64,000 nt of DNA from DASXQK01 sp963724385 (GCA_963724385.1 CAVRUJ010000001.1:2046001-2110000), one strand, 5' to 3'; counted from the stretch's first letter, positions 52,518-63,817 are shown. Translations and numbers: made by a program. The notes: generated by a model not told the origin, from the letters alone.

Positions 52518-54143
52518 ATGACCAGCGACGACAAGCGCGTCTACATCTTCGATACGACCCTGCGCGACGGCGCCCAGACCCAGGGCGTCGATTTCGGCGT
52601 CGAGGACAAGATCGCCATAGCCCAGGCCCTGGACAAGCTGGGCGTGGACTATATCGAAGGCGGCTGGCCCGGCGCCAACCCGACCGACGATGCCTTCTTC
52701 GCCACGCCACCGGTCCTCTCCCGCGCCAGGCTCGTCGCCTTCGGCATGACCCGGCGCTCCGGCCGCAGTGCCGCCAACGATCCGGCCTTGACGGCTTCGC
52801 TGGGCACCAAGGCGCCGGTGGTATGCCTGTTCGGCAAGAGCTGGGACTTCCAGGTCGATGTGGCCCTCGGCGTCCCGCGCGGCGAGAACCTTTCCATGAT
52901 CGAAGAGAGCGTGGGGCTTGCGGCCGCCCGTGGGCGTGAGGCGATGTTCGACGCCGAGCATTTCTTCGACGGCTACAAGGCCAATCCCGGCTATGCCCTC
53001 GATTGCCTGAAGGCGGCCGAGCGCGCCGGTGCCCGCTGGATCGTACTCTGCGACACCAACGGCGGCACCTTGCCTCATGAGGTCGAGCGCATCGTGGGCG
53101 AGGTCGTGTCGAAGATCCCGGGCAGCAAGCTCGGCATCCATGCCCACAACGATACCGAAAACGCGGTCGCCAACAGCCTGGCCGCGCTCCGGGCCGGCGT
53201 GCGCCAGATTCAGGGCACGCTGAACGGGCTCGGCGAGCGCTGTGGTAATGCCAATCTCGTCTCGCTGATCCCGACGCTCGCCCTCAAGACCGACTTCAAG
53301 ACGGGCATCGGTCCCGAGCAGCTCGCCCAGCTCACCAGGGTCTCGCATCTCCTGGACGAACGGCTGAACCGCGCGCCGCTGCGCAACGCGGCCTATGTCG
53401 GCGAGTCCGCTTTCGCCCACAAGGGGGGCTTGCACGTCTCGGCGGTGGAGAAGGACTCGCGCACCTATGAGCATGTCGAGCCGGCACTGGTGGGAAACCG
53501 GCGCCACATCGTGGTCTCCGACCAGTCGGGGCGGGCCAATATCCTGGCCCGCTTCCGCGATATCGGCCTCGTGGTCGATGCGGACGATCCCAAGATCGCC
53601 TCGGTCGTGGAGACGGTGAAGGCGCGGGAATATGACGGCTATGCCTATGACGGGGCGGAGGCGAGCTTCGAGCTTCTGGCCCGGCGCGCGCTCGGCCGGG
53701 TACCCGAATTCTTCCGTCTTGCCCGCTTCCGGGTCATGGACGACCGGCGCTGGAACGCGCGAGGCGAGCTGGTGACGGAGTCCGAAGCCACGATCACGGT
53801 CGAAGTAGGCGGCGAAAAGCTGATGTCGGTCGCGACGGGCAACGGACCGGTCAATGCGCTGGACACCGCATTGCGCAAGGCCCTGAAGCCGTTTTATCCC
53901 GAGCTCGAGGACATGCGTCTGGTGGACTTCAAGGTCCGCATCCTGACGCCCAACGCCGGCACCGAAGCCGTGACCCGGGTGATGATCGAAAGCGCGGACC
54001 GGGACGGCGATCGGTGGACTACCGTCGGCGTCTCGACCAACATCATCGACGCTTCCTTCAACGCGCTTCACGACGCCATCACCTGGAAGCTGTTTCGCGC
54101 CGGCGCCAATCCCGAGGCTCGCACCCATCACCCGAAAGCCTGA
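52518..54143 (+). CDS. cimA: citramalate synthase
   Basis: A 541-residue member of the isopropylmalate synthase superfamily that condenses pyruvate and acetyl-CoA for isoleucine synthesis. FDTTLRDGAQTQGVDF and IEGGWPGANPTD are the substrate and metal motifs of CimA (the Gln-Thr-Gln-Gly form distinguishes it from LeuA). GIHAHNDTENAVANSL holds the metal His residues, and the C-terminal LeuA-type regulatory domain is present (~410-530). Its stop overlaps the trmJ start. Confidence 0.92.
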   Translation: MTSDDKRVYIFDTTLRDGAQTQGVDFGVEDKIAIAQALDKLGVDYIEGGWPGANPTDDAFFATPPVLSRARLVAFGMTRRSGRSAANDPALTASLGTKAPVVCLFGKSWDFQVDVALGVPRGENLSMIEESVGLAAARGREAMFDAEHFFDGYKANPGYALDCLKAAERAGARWIVLCDTNGGTLPHEVERIVGEVVSKIPGSKLGIHAHNDTENAVANSLAALRAGVRQIQGTLNGLGERCGNANLVSLIPTLALKTDFKTGIGPEQLAQLTRVSHLLDERLNRAPLRNAAYVGESAFAHKGGLHVSAVEKDSRTYEHVEPALVGNRRHIVVSDQSGRANILARFRDIGLVVDADDPKIASVVETVKAREYDGYAYDGAEASFELLARRALGRVPEFFRLARFRVMDDRRWNARGELVTESEATITVEVGGEKLMSVATGNGPVNALDTALRKALKPFYPELEDMRLVDFKVRILTPNAGTEAVTRVMIESADRDGDRWTTVGVSTNIIDASFNALHDAITWKLFRAGANPEARTHHPKA

Positions 54144-54910
54144 TGGCCGGTACGGATCGTAAGCGCGGTCTTGCGGCCAGCGGGCCGGCGATCGTGCTGG
54201 TGGAACCCCAGCTTGGCGAGAACATCGGCGCTGCGGCGCGAGCGATGATGAATTGCGGTCTCGGCGATCTCCGCCTGGTGCGCCCGCGGGACGGCTGGCC
54301 CAACGGCAAGGCCGTAGCCGCCGCCTCGGGTGCCGACGCGGTGCTGACGCGCGCCCGGCTCTACGACAGCGCCGCCGATGCGATCGCGGACTTGCGGCGC
54401 GTCTATGCGACCACGGCGCGCCATCGCGGCATGATCAAGCGGGTCGCCACCCCGCGTCGGGCGGCCGGCGAAATCCGCAAATGGGTGGCCCACGGCGAGG
54501 CAGTGGGCATCCTCTTCGGGCCCGAGCGTACCGGCCTCGTCAATGAGGATATCGCCTTGGCCGACGCCGTGATCTCGGTGCCGCTCAACCCCGGTTTTGC
54601 CTCCTTGAATCTGGCCCAGTCCGTGCTGATCGTAGCCTATGAGTGGTTCCAGGCCGGCGACGCGACCCCGCCCAGCCGGCTGGTCACCAACGAGACCAGG
54701 CCCGCGACCAAGGCCGAGCTCATGAATTTCTTCGCCCACCTGGAACGGCAGCTCGACGACTGCGGGTTCCTGCGCAACGTCGAGAAGCGGCCGAGCATGG
54801 TGCGCAACATCCGCAACCTGTTCCAGCGTGCAGCCTTGACCCGCCAGGAGCTGCGCACCCTGCATGGAATCGTGGCCGAGCTGTCCACGCTCAGGCAACG
54901 GCGCAAGTGA
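54143..54910 (+). CDS. trmJ: tRNA (cytidine/uridine-2'-O-)-methyltransferase TrmJ-like
   Basis: A 255-residue SPOUT-fold RNA methyltransferase. VLVEPQLGENIGAAARAMMN and LFGPERTGLVNEDIALAD are motifs for RNA and knot formation, and VPLNPGFASLNLAQSVLIVAYE is the SAM-binding knot. The C-terminal ~80 residues match the TrmJ extension, so position 32 of tRNA is the likely target. The ATG overlaps the cimA stop (TGATG). Confidence 0.87.
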   Translation: MAGTDRKRGLAASGPAIVLVEPQLGENIGAAARAMMNCGLGDLRLVRPRDGWPNGKAVAAASGADAVLTRARLYDSAADAIADLRRVYATTARHRGMIKRVATPRRAAGEIRKWVAHGEAVGILFGPERTGLVNEDIALADAVISVPLNPGFASLNLAQSVLIVAYEWFQAGDATPPSRLVTNETRPATKAELMNFFAHLERQLDDCGFLRNVEKRPSMVRNIRNLFQRAALTRQELRTLHGIVAELSTLRQRRK

Positions 54911-54972
54911 TCCGGTTGCGTCCGCCCGAGGAATGCCCTGCAAGCCATTGAAAATTGGGACTGTTCCATTCC

Positions 54973-55000
54973 TTGACAGGCCGACTTCCGCCACTATAGT
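54973..55000 (+). promoter_or_regulatory. sigma70-type promoter of rpsD
   Basis: TTGACA (54973-54978) and TATAGT (54995-55000) stand 16 bases apart, close to the consensus. Transcription would start near 55007, giving a ~115-base GC-rich leader before the rpsD GTG. No other promoter in the window is this clear. The leader may host S4 feedback control, as known for ribosomal operons, but no structure was proven. Confidence 0.75.
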
Positions 55001-55121
55001 GCCGCGACTTCCGAGCTGAGGGCGGCTGAGCCTCAATTTCGTGCCGCCGCCCCGCCGCCGGGTTTGCCGGGCCGGACACTCGGGACATGAAGGAAAACCG
55101 TCAACACGGGAGTTTACCTAC

Positions 55122-55736
55122 GTGACCAAGCGCGCTGAATCCAAGTACAAGATAGACCGCCGGCTCGGAGTGAACCTCTGGGGCCGCCCCAAGAGCCCCT
55201 ACAACGACCGCGAATATGGCCCCGGCCAGCATGGCCAGCGCCGGCGCAAGCCGACCGACTACGGCACCCAGCTGATGGCCAAGCAGCGGCTCAAGGGCTA
55301 TTACGGCAACATCGGCGAGCGCCAGTTCCGCCGCATTTACGAGGAAGCCGCGCGCCGCAAGGGCGACACGGGCGAGAACCTGGTGGCGCTGTTGGAGCGC
55401 CGGCTCGACACCGCGGTCTATCGCGCCAAGTTCGTGCCCACGGTCTTCGCCGCGCGGCAGTTCGTGAACCACGGCCATGTCAGCGTCAACGGCCGGCGGG
55501 TCAACGTGCCTTCCTATCTGCTGAAGGACGGCAACGTCATCGAGGTGCGGGAGAAATCCCGCGAAATGGCGCTGGTGCTCGAGGCCGTCGGTTCGAGCGA
55601 GCGCGATGTGCCGACCTACTTGGAGGCCGATCACAAGAAGATGCGCGCGACCTTCCTGCGAGCGCCCGGCCTCGGCGACGTGCCCTATCCGGTGCAGATG
55701 GATCCCAACATGGTGGTGGAGTTCTACTCGCGCTGA
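55122..55736 (+). CDS. rpsD: 30S ribosomal protein S4
   Basis: A 204-residue S4 protein. The GTG start at 55122 gives MTKRAESKYKIDRRLGVNLWG, the standard alphaproteobacterial N-terminus, with GGGAG upstream. ERRLDTAVYRAKFVPTVFAARQFVNHGHV followed by VNGRRVNVPSYLLK is the S4 RNA-binding domain. The protein ends VVEFYSR. It nucleates 16S rRNA assembly. It is transcribed alone from the promoter at 54973. Confidence 0.97.
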   Translation: MTKRAESKYKIDRRLGVNLWGRPKSPYNDREYGPGQHGQRRRKPTDYGTQLMAKQRLKGYYGNIGERQFRRIYEEAARRKGDTGENLVALLERRLDTAVYRAKFVPTVFAARQFVNHGHVSVNGRRVNVPSYLLKDGNVIEVREKSREMALVLEAVGSSERDVPTYLEADHKKMRATFLRAPGLGDVPYPVQMDPNMVVEFYSR

Positions 55737-55945
55737 ACCATCGCGTCGGCCCGTGCGGCCGAACTCTCGGACTAGCGGCCGCGCCCGGCAAAGGCGCGGC
55801 CGCTCGCGTTTCGGGCATTTGTCTCGGCCTTCGCCGCCTGGGATTCGCCCCGTCGCGCTGGTACAATGGTGAGGCTGGCGGACAAGGGGTGCTGGGAGGG
55901 GGCGGACGCGAAGCTCGACACCAACCTCAAGCGAGGGAAGGGAAC

Positions 55946-56590
55946 ATGGCTTCCGTGCAATGGCGGCTCAAGGGCCACTGGATCAAGAATTGCGGCTGCG
56001 CCTATGGCTGCCCCTGCGACTTCAACGCGCTGCCCACCCATGGCAATTGCCAAGGCATGGTGGCGATGAAGATCGACAAGGGCCATTTCGGCGACACCGA
56101 TCTGTCGGGGCTCGCCTTCGCCGCGGTTGTCGATTTCCCCGGCGCGCTGCATCTCGGCAACGGCACCATGCAGCCGGTGGTGGATGAGAAGGCGAATCCC
56201 AAACAGCGCGAAGCGCTCCTCACCATCATGAGCGGCAAGGAGCAGGACGAGGACACCCTGTTCCATATCTTCTCCCTCATCACCGCCAAGCTCCTGGAGC
56301 CGCAATTCAAGCCGATCGAGTTCTCCTTCGATCTCGAGAAACGCCGGGCGCGGGTCTTCATCCCTGGCATTCTTGAAACGGAATCCGAACCGATCAGGAA
56401 TCCGGTAACCGGTGCCGAACATCGGATCCGCGTGGTGATGCCGAACGGCTTCGAGCATCACGAGGGCGAGATCGCCAGCGCCAAAATGGTGAAGGCGACC
56501 GGCGGGATCAAATACAGCTACCAGAACAGCCACAGCACGCTGGCCAACGTCGAATACACGCCCAAGGGCGTCGTCCATCCGGCGGCATAG
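55946..56590 (+). CDS. DUF1326 domain-containing protein
   Basis: A 214-residue soluble protein of a family without known function. Near the N-terminus, NCGCAYGCPCDF gives Cys16, 18, 22 and 24, a compact CxCxxxCxC cluster that looks able to bind a soft metal. The remainder is beta-rich (GTMQPVVDE, FSFDLEKRRARVFIPG). There is no signal peptide. GAGGGAAGGG precedes the ATG. It starts 22 bases before the DUF2182 gene, a pairing found in other bacteria (from memory), so the two likely work together. Confidence 0.82.
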   Translation: MASVQWRLKGHWIKNCGCAYGCPCDFNALPTHGNCQGMVAMKIDKGHFGDTDLSGLAFAAVVDFPGALHLGNGTMQPVVDEKANPKQREALLTIMSGKEQDEDTLFHIFSLITAKLLEPQFKPIEFSFDLEKRRARVFIPGILETESEPIRNPVTGAEHRIRVVMPNGFEHHEGEIASAKMVKATGGIKYSYQNSHSTLANVEYTPKGVVHPAA

Positions 56591-56611
56591 TCAGCGGCCC
56601 AGGGGGTGGCG

Positions 56612-57379
56612 ATGTCGAGCGTGCCCGCCCTTGAGCGGCTGCTAGTGAGCGACCGGGTGATCGCCGCAGCGGGCCTTGTCCTGCTGACCTTCCTCGGCTG
56701 GACATATCTCGTCGGTGTCGACTACGGCCCCTGGTTTTCCCTCATGGCCATGCCTATGCGCCACGCCTGGCAGCTCAGCGACGTCCTGCTGACCTTGGTC
56801 ATGTGGACGGTGATGATGGTCGCCATGATGACGCCGTCCGTTGCACCCGTCGTGCTGCTGACCGCGACCGTGGAGCGCAGACGCGGCGAGAACGCTCCGG
56901 TCGCCATGGCCTGGCTCGCGCTCGCCGGCTATTTCACGGTCTGGGCCGGTGCCAGCGCTGCTGCCACCTTCCTGCAATGGGCGCTTCACGAAGCCGGCCT
57001 GTCGGCCAGTGCCATGGGCGGTCTCGAGCCTCGGCTCGCCGGCGCCGTACTGATCGGCGTCGGCCTCTACCAGTTCGCCCCTGTCAAGATAGCCTGTCTC
57101 CGGCTCTGCCGCTCGCCGGTCGAGACCCTGGCGCAGTATTGGAAGCCGGGGTCGGGCGGAGCGTTCCGTCTCGGACTGCGCCACGGGTTCTACTGTCTTG
57201 GCTGCTGCTGGGCGTTGATGCTGATTCTGTTCGTCAGCGGGATCATGAACCTGATCTGGATCGCCATCCTTTCAGCGCTTGTGCTGGCGGAGAAACTGCT
57301 GCCGCGCGGGCATCTCCTCGGGCGCCTGGCGGGGGCGGGGCTGGTCGCTTGGGGAGCGGGGTTGATCGTGGGAGTTTGA
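56612..57379 (+). CDS. DUF2182 domain-containing integral membrane protein
   Basis: A 255-residue protein with about seven hydrophobic segments. The family block MWTVMMVAMMTPSVAPVVLL (64-83) is Met-rich inside the membrane, and HGFYCLGCCWALMLILFVSG holds three Cys. Together with the Cys cluster of the DUF1326 partner this suggests copper or another soft metal handling (inference). GTG 56606 is an alternative start. Confidence 0.82.
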   Translation: MSSVPALERLLVSDRVIAAAGLVLLTFLGWTYLVGVDYGPWFSLMAMPMRHAWQLSDVLLTLVMWTVMMVAMMTPSVAPVVLLTATVERRRGENAPVAMAWLALAGYFTVWAGASAAATFLQWALHEAGLSASAMGGLEPRLAGAVLIGVGLYQFAPVKIACLRLCRSPVETLAQYWKPGSGGAFRLGLRHGFYCLGCCWALMLILFVSGIMNLIWIAILSALVLAEKLLPRGHLLGRLAGAGLVAWGAGLIVGV

Positions 57380-57491
57380 GGCGCCTGTGACGCCGATCTT
57401 CGCCGGTTACTTTCGCGTGCTTACTTTACAGGGCTGACCGGCCGCACCAATAGGAATCGTCCGAGATGTCGGTCGAATCCTTGGAGCAGCC

Positions 57492-58277
57492 ATGACCTCA
57501 CCAGGCGGAACCTTGCCGGCGATCTTCCTCTCCCACGGCGCACCGACGCTGGTGATGGAGGATATACCGGCCCGGCATTTCATCGCCGGGCTTGCTGCCA
57601 CGCTGCCCCGGCCAAAGGCGATCCTCTGCGCTTCGGCCCATTGGGAAACACGGCAGCCGGCTGTCAGCGGCGCGACGAAGCCCGAGACGATCCACGATTT
57701 CTACGGCTTTCCGGATGCGCTTTATCGCCTGACTTATCCCGCACCCGGCGCGCCTGAGCTGGCAAGCCGGGTGAAGGAGCTCATCCCCGAAGCTGAGATC
57801 GATCCCGGCCAGGGCCTCGATCACGGCGCGTGGAACCCGCTGATGCTTCTCTATCCTAAGGCCGATATCCCAGTTGCCCAGCTCTCGGTGCAGGTCGAGG
57901 GCGGTCCCGCTTGGCATCTGGCCTTGGGCCAACGCCTGGCGCCGCTTGCGAGCGAAGGAGTGCTGATTCTCGCAAGCGGCGGCGCGGTGCACAATCTGCG
58001 TCAATTCCAGATCGACAGCCGCAAGCCCGCCGATTGGGCCATCGCTTTCGACGATTGGCTTGCCGACCGCGTCGTCGCCGGCGATGTCGAAGCCCTGCTC
58101 GATTACCGACGCTTGAAGCCCGAAGGCCGAATGGCGCATCCGCGGGAGGAGCATTTCCTGCCGCTCTTCGTGGCTCTCGGGGCCGGAGTGGCGGGCGAGT
58201 CCAAAGGCAAGGGCCGCGCGCTCCACCGCAGCTTCGCCCATGGCAGCCTCAGCATGGCGGCGTTTGCCTGGGGTTGA
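57492..58277 (+). CDS. class III extradiol (LigB/DODA-type) dioxygenase
   Basis: A 261-residue enzyme similar to YgiD/4,5-DOPA dioxygenase. Metal and catalytic His lie in FLSHGAPTL (His15), CASAHWET, LDHGAWNPL and EEHFLPLFVALGA. Such enzymes cleave catechols extradiol with non-heme Fe(II) (Zn in some family members). The natural substrate is unclear in bacteria. The gene is followed by a repeat and is convergent with grxD. Confidence 0.88.
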   Translation: MTSPGGTLPAIFLSHGAPTLVMEDIPARHFIAGLAATLPRPKAILCASAHWETRQPAVSGATKPETIHDFYGFPDALYRLTYPAPGAPELASRVKELIPEAEIDPGQGLDHGAWNPLMLLYPKADIPVAQLSVQVEGGPAWHLALGQRLAPLASEGVLILASGGAVHNLRQFQIDSRKPADWAIAFDDWLADRVVAGDVEALLDYRRLKPEGRMAHPREEHFLPLFVALGAGVAGESKGKGRALHRSFAHGSLSMAAFAWG

Positions 58278-58315
58278 TTAGGGGACCGACGAACAAAGAA
58301 TAAAGAATAGCGTGC

Positions 58316-58376
58316 GCCACTCCCGCGAACGCGGGAATCCAGCAATGCATGGACCCCCGCTTTTGCGGGGGTGACG
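58316..58376. repeat. palindromic repeat between convergent genes, terminator-like
   Basis: Two hairpins, tcccgc-gaac-gcggga (58321-58336) and acccccgc-tttt-gcgggggt (58353-58372), joined by atccagcaatgcatgg. The layout (hairpin, atccag, hairpin, gtgacga) resembles the element at 26625-26717, so this looks like a diverged member of the same family. It may act as a two-way terminator for the LigB-type gene and grxD. Confidence 0.6.
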
Positions 58377-58391
58377 AAACGAGTGGAGGCG

Positions 58392-58730
58392 CTAAGCCGC
58401 CTTGGTGCCGACGCCGCGGCTTTGGAAGAGCTGCTGCAGCTCGCCCGAGGCGTACATCTCGCGCACGATGTCGCAGCCGCCGATGAACTCGCCCTTGACG
58501 TAGAGCTGGGGGATGGTCGGCCAGCTGCTGTATTCCTTGATGCCCTGGCGCAGGCTCGGGTCCGTCAGCACATCGATGCCTTTGAACTTGACCCCAAGCT
58601 CGGTCAGCACCTGGACCACGGCAGCGGAGAAGCCGCATTGGGGAAACACCGGCGTGCCCTTCATGTAGAGCACGACCTCGTTTTCGGCGACGTCCTGCTG
58701 GATGCGCTGGATAACCGGATTGTTGCTCAT
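58392..58730 (-). CDS. grxD: monothiol glutaredoxin, Grx4 family
   Basis: A 112-residue protein with the active site PQCGFS (C32). MKGTPVFPQCGFSAAVVQVL, SSWPTIPQLYVKGEFIGGCDI and the GSH-binding TIP motif are standard. CGFS glutaredoxins carry a shared [2Fe-2S] cluster and deliver it, often with BolA. The bolA gene lies 20 bases upstream on the same strand, which supports this role. AGAGGACGG precedes the ATG at 58730. Confidence 0.94.
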   Translation of the reverse strand: MSNNPVIQRIQQDVAENEVVLYMKGTPVFPQCGFSAAVVQVLTELGVKFKGIDVLTDPSLRQGIKEYSSWPTIPQLYVKGEFIGGCDIVREMYASGELQQLFQSRGVGTKAA

Positions 58731-58749
58731 CGTTCCGTCCTCTGTTGCC

Positions 58750-58989
58750 CTATGCCGTCGGCGGCGCCGCGGTCTGCAACGCCAGCGCGTGAAGTTCTCC
58801 GCCCATCCGTCCCTGAAGGGCCTGATAGACCATCTGGTGCTGCTGCACCCGGGTCTTGCCGGCAAACGCGGCGGAAACCACCGTGGCGGCGTAGTGGTCG
58901 CCGTCGCCGCGCAAATCCTCGATCGCCACGTCGGCATCGGGGATCGCCTGCTTGATCAGGCGCTCGATCTCGGCCGCATCCATTGCCAT
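58750..58989 (-). CDS. bolA: BolA family protein
   Basis: A 79-residue BolA-like protein. DAAEIERLIKQAIPDADVAI, GDGDHYAATVVSAAF and KTRVQQHQMVYQALQGRMGGELHAL are the family blocks, with the conserved His in the last. It likely pairs with the CGFS glutaredoxin encoded next in iron-sulfur cluster handling. It follows purL on the minus strand by 13 bases. Confidence 0.93.
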   Translation of the reverse strand: MAMDAAEIERLIKQAIPDADVAIEDLRGDGDHYAATVVSAAFAGKTRVQQHQMVYQALQGRMGGELHALALQTAAPPTA

Positions 58990-59002
58990 CGCAGTCTCCG
59001 CT

Positions 59003-61206
<2,204 letters not shown>

Positions 61207-61210
<4 letters not shown>

Positions 61211-61902
61211 GACAGCGCCTCGACCATGCCGCGGAACAGCGCTTGCCCGTCCATCGAGCCCTGCAGGGGCAGGACGGCGTTCTCCGGATGCGGCATCAGG
61301 CCCAACACGTTCTTGGTCTCGTTGAACACCCCGGCGATGTTGCGGGCCGAGCCGTTGGGATTGGCTTCCTCGGCGGGCCTGCCGTCGCGGGCGCAATAGC
61401 GAAAGGCGATCTGGCCCCTGTCCTCGAGCCGGTCGAGGGTCGCATCGTCGGCGAAGTAGTTGCCGTCATGATGGGCGACGGGGATCGAAAGGGTCTGGCC
61501 GGCGGCGTAGCCGCTGGTGAACAGGCTCTGGCTGGTTTCCACCCTCAAGCCCACGTTGCGGCAGACGAAGGTGAGGCAGGCGTTGCGCAACAGGACGCCG
61601 GGCAGAAGGCCCGCCTCGGTCAGGATCTGGAAGCCGTTGCAGATGCCGAGCACGGCGACGCCCGCCTTGGCCCGGGCCTTGATCTCCCGCATCGCCGGCG
61701 AATGGGCGGCGATTGCGCCGCAGCGCAGGTAGTCGCCATAGGAAAAGCCACCGGGCACGACAATCAGGTCGACCTTCGGGATCTCGCTGTCGCGATGCCA
61801 GACCATGTGGGGCGGATGGCCCATGGCGGCCCCGAGCGCCTTGGCCACATCCTGCTCGCGGTTGGATCCGGGAAAGACGACGACGGCGGCCTGCACGCTC
61901 AC
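61207..61902 (-). CDS. purQ: phosphoribosylformylglycinamidine synthase subunit PurQ
   Basis: A 231-residue class I glutamine amidotransferase feeding ammonia to PurL. The nucleophile Cys is in VLGICNGFQIL, the His-Glu pair is in GLMPHPENAV, and VVVFPGSNREQD and GGFSYGDYLRCGAIA are family-specific. The stop overlaps the purL start, and purS lies 54 bases upstream on the same strand. Confidence 0.97.
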
Positions 61903-61956
61903 AACTCCCCCCCGGCGCTCGTGGCGGCGGTGCGGACTGTCGTCACCGCCGGCATC

Positions 61957-62199
61957 TCAATCGACCAGGTCGATGGCGTAGTTCTCGATCACCGTGTTGG
62001 CGAGAAGCTTCGCGCACATTGCTTCCACGCTGGCCTTGGCCTTGGCACGGTCGGTCTCGGCGAGATCGAGCTCGATGAACTTGCCCTGGCGCACATCACC
62101 AACGCCGCTGAAGCCGAGGCCGGTGAGGGCATGGGCGATGGCGCGGCCCTGGGGATCGAGAACGCCGTTCTTGAGGGTGATATGGACGCGCGCCTTCAT
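61957..62199 (-). CDS. purS: phosphoribosylformylglycinamidine synthase subunit PurS
   Basis: An 80-residue PurS starting MKARVHITLKNGVLDPQGRA, with LGFSGVGDVRQGKFIELDL in the middle. It bridges PurL and PurQ in the three-part FGAM synthase. Gene order purC-purS-purQ-purL is kept. Confidence 0.96.
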   Translation of the reverse strand: MKARVHITLKNGVLDPQGRAIAHALTGLGFSGVGDVRQGKFIELDLAETDRAKAKASVEAMCAKLLANTVIENYAIDLVD

Positions 62200-62212
62200 G
62201 CCGAGAGCGGGT

Positions 62213-62977
62213 CTACTGCACCGTTTCGGGGCCGGCCATGTCGCGCGGGCCGCCTTCGGGAAGGATGCCGAGCCGGCGCGCGACTTCCTGGTAGGCCTCG
62301 GCCACCTTGCCGAGGTCGCGCCGGAACCGGTCCTTGTCCAGCTTCTCGTTCGTCTTCACATCCCAGAGCCGGCAATTGTCGGGGCTGATCTCGTCGGCCA
62401 GGATGATGCGCATCTCCTCGCCTTCCCATAGCCGGCCGAATTCCAGCTTGAAGTCCACCAGCTTCAGGCCGACGCCGAGGAAAAGGCCCGACAGGAAGTC
62501 GTTGATCCGCAGCGACAGGGAAAGCAGTTCGTCCAGCTCCTGGGGCGTGGCCCAGCCGAAGGCGGTGATGTGCTCTTCGGAGACGATTGGGTCGCCCAGC
62601 TGGTCCGACTTGTAATAGTACTCGACGATCGAGCGCGGCAGCACCGTGCCCTCGGTGAGACCGAAACGGGTCGCGAGCTGCCCGGCGGCGATGTTGCGCA
62701 CCACGACCTCGAGCGGGATGATCTCGACCTCGCGCACCAGCTGCTCGCGCATGTTGAGCCGGCGCACGAAATGGGTCGGGATCCCGGCCTCGCCCAGGCG
62801 CGTCATCAGGTATTCGGAGATCCGGTTGTTGAGCACGCCCTTGCCGACGATGGTGCCTTTCTTCTGATTGTTGAAGGCCGTGGCATCGTCTTTGAAATAT
62901 TGCACCAGGGTGCCGGGCTCAGGACCTTCGAAAAGAACCTTTGCCTTGCCCTCATAGATCCGGCGGCGACGTGACAT
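62213..62977 (-). CDS. purC: phosphoribosylaminoimidazole-succinocarboxamide synthase
   Basis: A 254-residue SAICAR synthetase that joins CAIR and aspartate using ATP. RRRIYEGKAKVLFEG, TAFNNQKKGTIVGKG, VVRNIAAGQLATRFG and LVDFKLEFGR (with the metal-binding Asp) are family blocks. The start at 62977 is where similarity begins; the frame extends upstream to 63037. It heads the pur operon, 13 bases before purS. Confidence 0.96.
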   Translation of the reverse strand: MSRRRRIYEGKAKVLFEGPEPGTLVQYFKDDATAFNNQKKGTIVGKGVLNNRISEYLMTRLGEAGIPTHFVRRLNMREQLVREVEIIPLEVVVRNIAAGQLATRFGLTEGTVLPRSIVEYYYKSDQLGDPIVSEEHITAFGWATPQELDELLSLSLRINDFLSGLFLGVGLKLVDFKLEFGRLWEGEEMRIILADEISPDNCRLWDVKTNEKLDKDRFRRDLGKVAEAYQEVARRLGILPEGGPRDMAGPETVQ

Positions 62978-63064
62978 GGCAGGTTCTCGCGGAATCGCGG
63001 GGGAGTTCGCTTCCCTATAGCAGGTCGATGGTGGCAAAACAACGACAGCGCCGGGCCATTCGGC

Positions 63065-63817
63065 TCAGCGTCGAATAGCCACCGGCAGGTACGGTGCGAT
63101 ATCGGGTCGCCCCGCGGCGAATCGCCATATGGGGCGGCGGTCATGGCCGGGGACGGGAAGGGCGATAAGGGCGCTGGAAAGGGTTCCGAAACCATTCTGA
63201 CCCACGATCGTCATGGCGTCGGCCGGACCCGCGGCCGATCCATGTTCGCGGCTCGCCAACAGGGTCTCCCAGGAGCGCCAGTCGTCATGCTCGGGATCGG
63301 GGGCAGGTGCGGCTCGAAAAAGCGGCAGGAAATGGCCGATGCGGCGGCTGCCGGCCTCGTCGTTCAGGTCATGGGCCGTCAGCATGGAGACGCCTTCCAG
63401 CACGCCATGAACCTCGATCCTGCGCCCGGCATGGCGCAGCCAGAAGCAATCCCGGCTGTCGGCGACGATCATATTGAAGGGGCGGTAGGCGTCGGGGTCG
63501 AGTTCGGAGAGGGCCCCGGCCGCGATCTCCGCGTCGGCATGTTCGAGGGCCTCCAGGACAAGTTCGCCCCGGCTGCGCTTGCCGGGGCTGGGGCCCAGGC
63601 TGGCGCTGCGGTTCATGATTCCGGCGACGACCCCGTCGTCGTTGAGCCCGAGCCAGCTTCCCCCCGCCAGCTCGTCCAGCCCGGCGATCACCTGGGGCCG
63701 GTCCGGCCAATGGCGCGCGGGCGGAAGCCAGGGCCGGGCGGCCATCTCGTCCCGGTTGGCGCCGAGAACGACGGGCCAGTCATGGCCCGGCCGGCGCAGG
63801 ATGACAACGCTGCACAT
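63065..63817 (-). CDS. NRDE/TANGO2 family protein
   Basis: A 250-residue protein starting MCSVVILRRPGHDWPVVLGANRDE, with the family's Cys2 and NRDE motif (N21-E24). GGSWLGLNDDGVVAGIMNRS continues the conserved core of this Ntn-hydrolase-like family (TANGO2 in eukaryotes, linked to heme or acyl-CoA handling). Its bacterial role is unknown. AAGGAAG precedes the ATG. It is divergent from the zeta-inhibitor gene. Confidence 0.87.
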   Translation of the reverse strand: MCSVVILRRPGHDWPVVLGANRDEMAARPWLPPARHWPDRPQVIAGLDELAGGSWLGLNDDGVVAGIMNRSASLGPSPGKRSRGELVLEALEHADAEIAAGALSELDPDAYRPFNMIVADSRDCFWLRHAGRRIEVHGVLEGVSMLTAHDLNDEAGSRRIGHFLPLFRAAPAPDPEHDDWRSWETLLASREHGSAAGPADAMTIVGQNGFGTLSSALIALPVPGHDRRPIWRFAAGRPDIAPYLPVAIRR

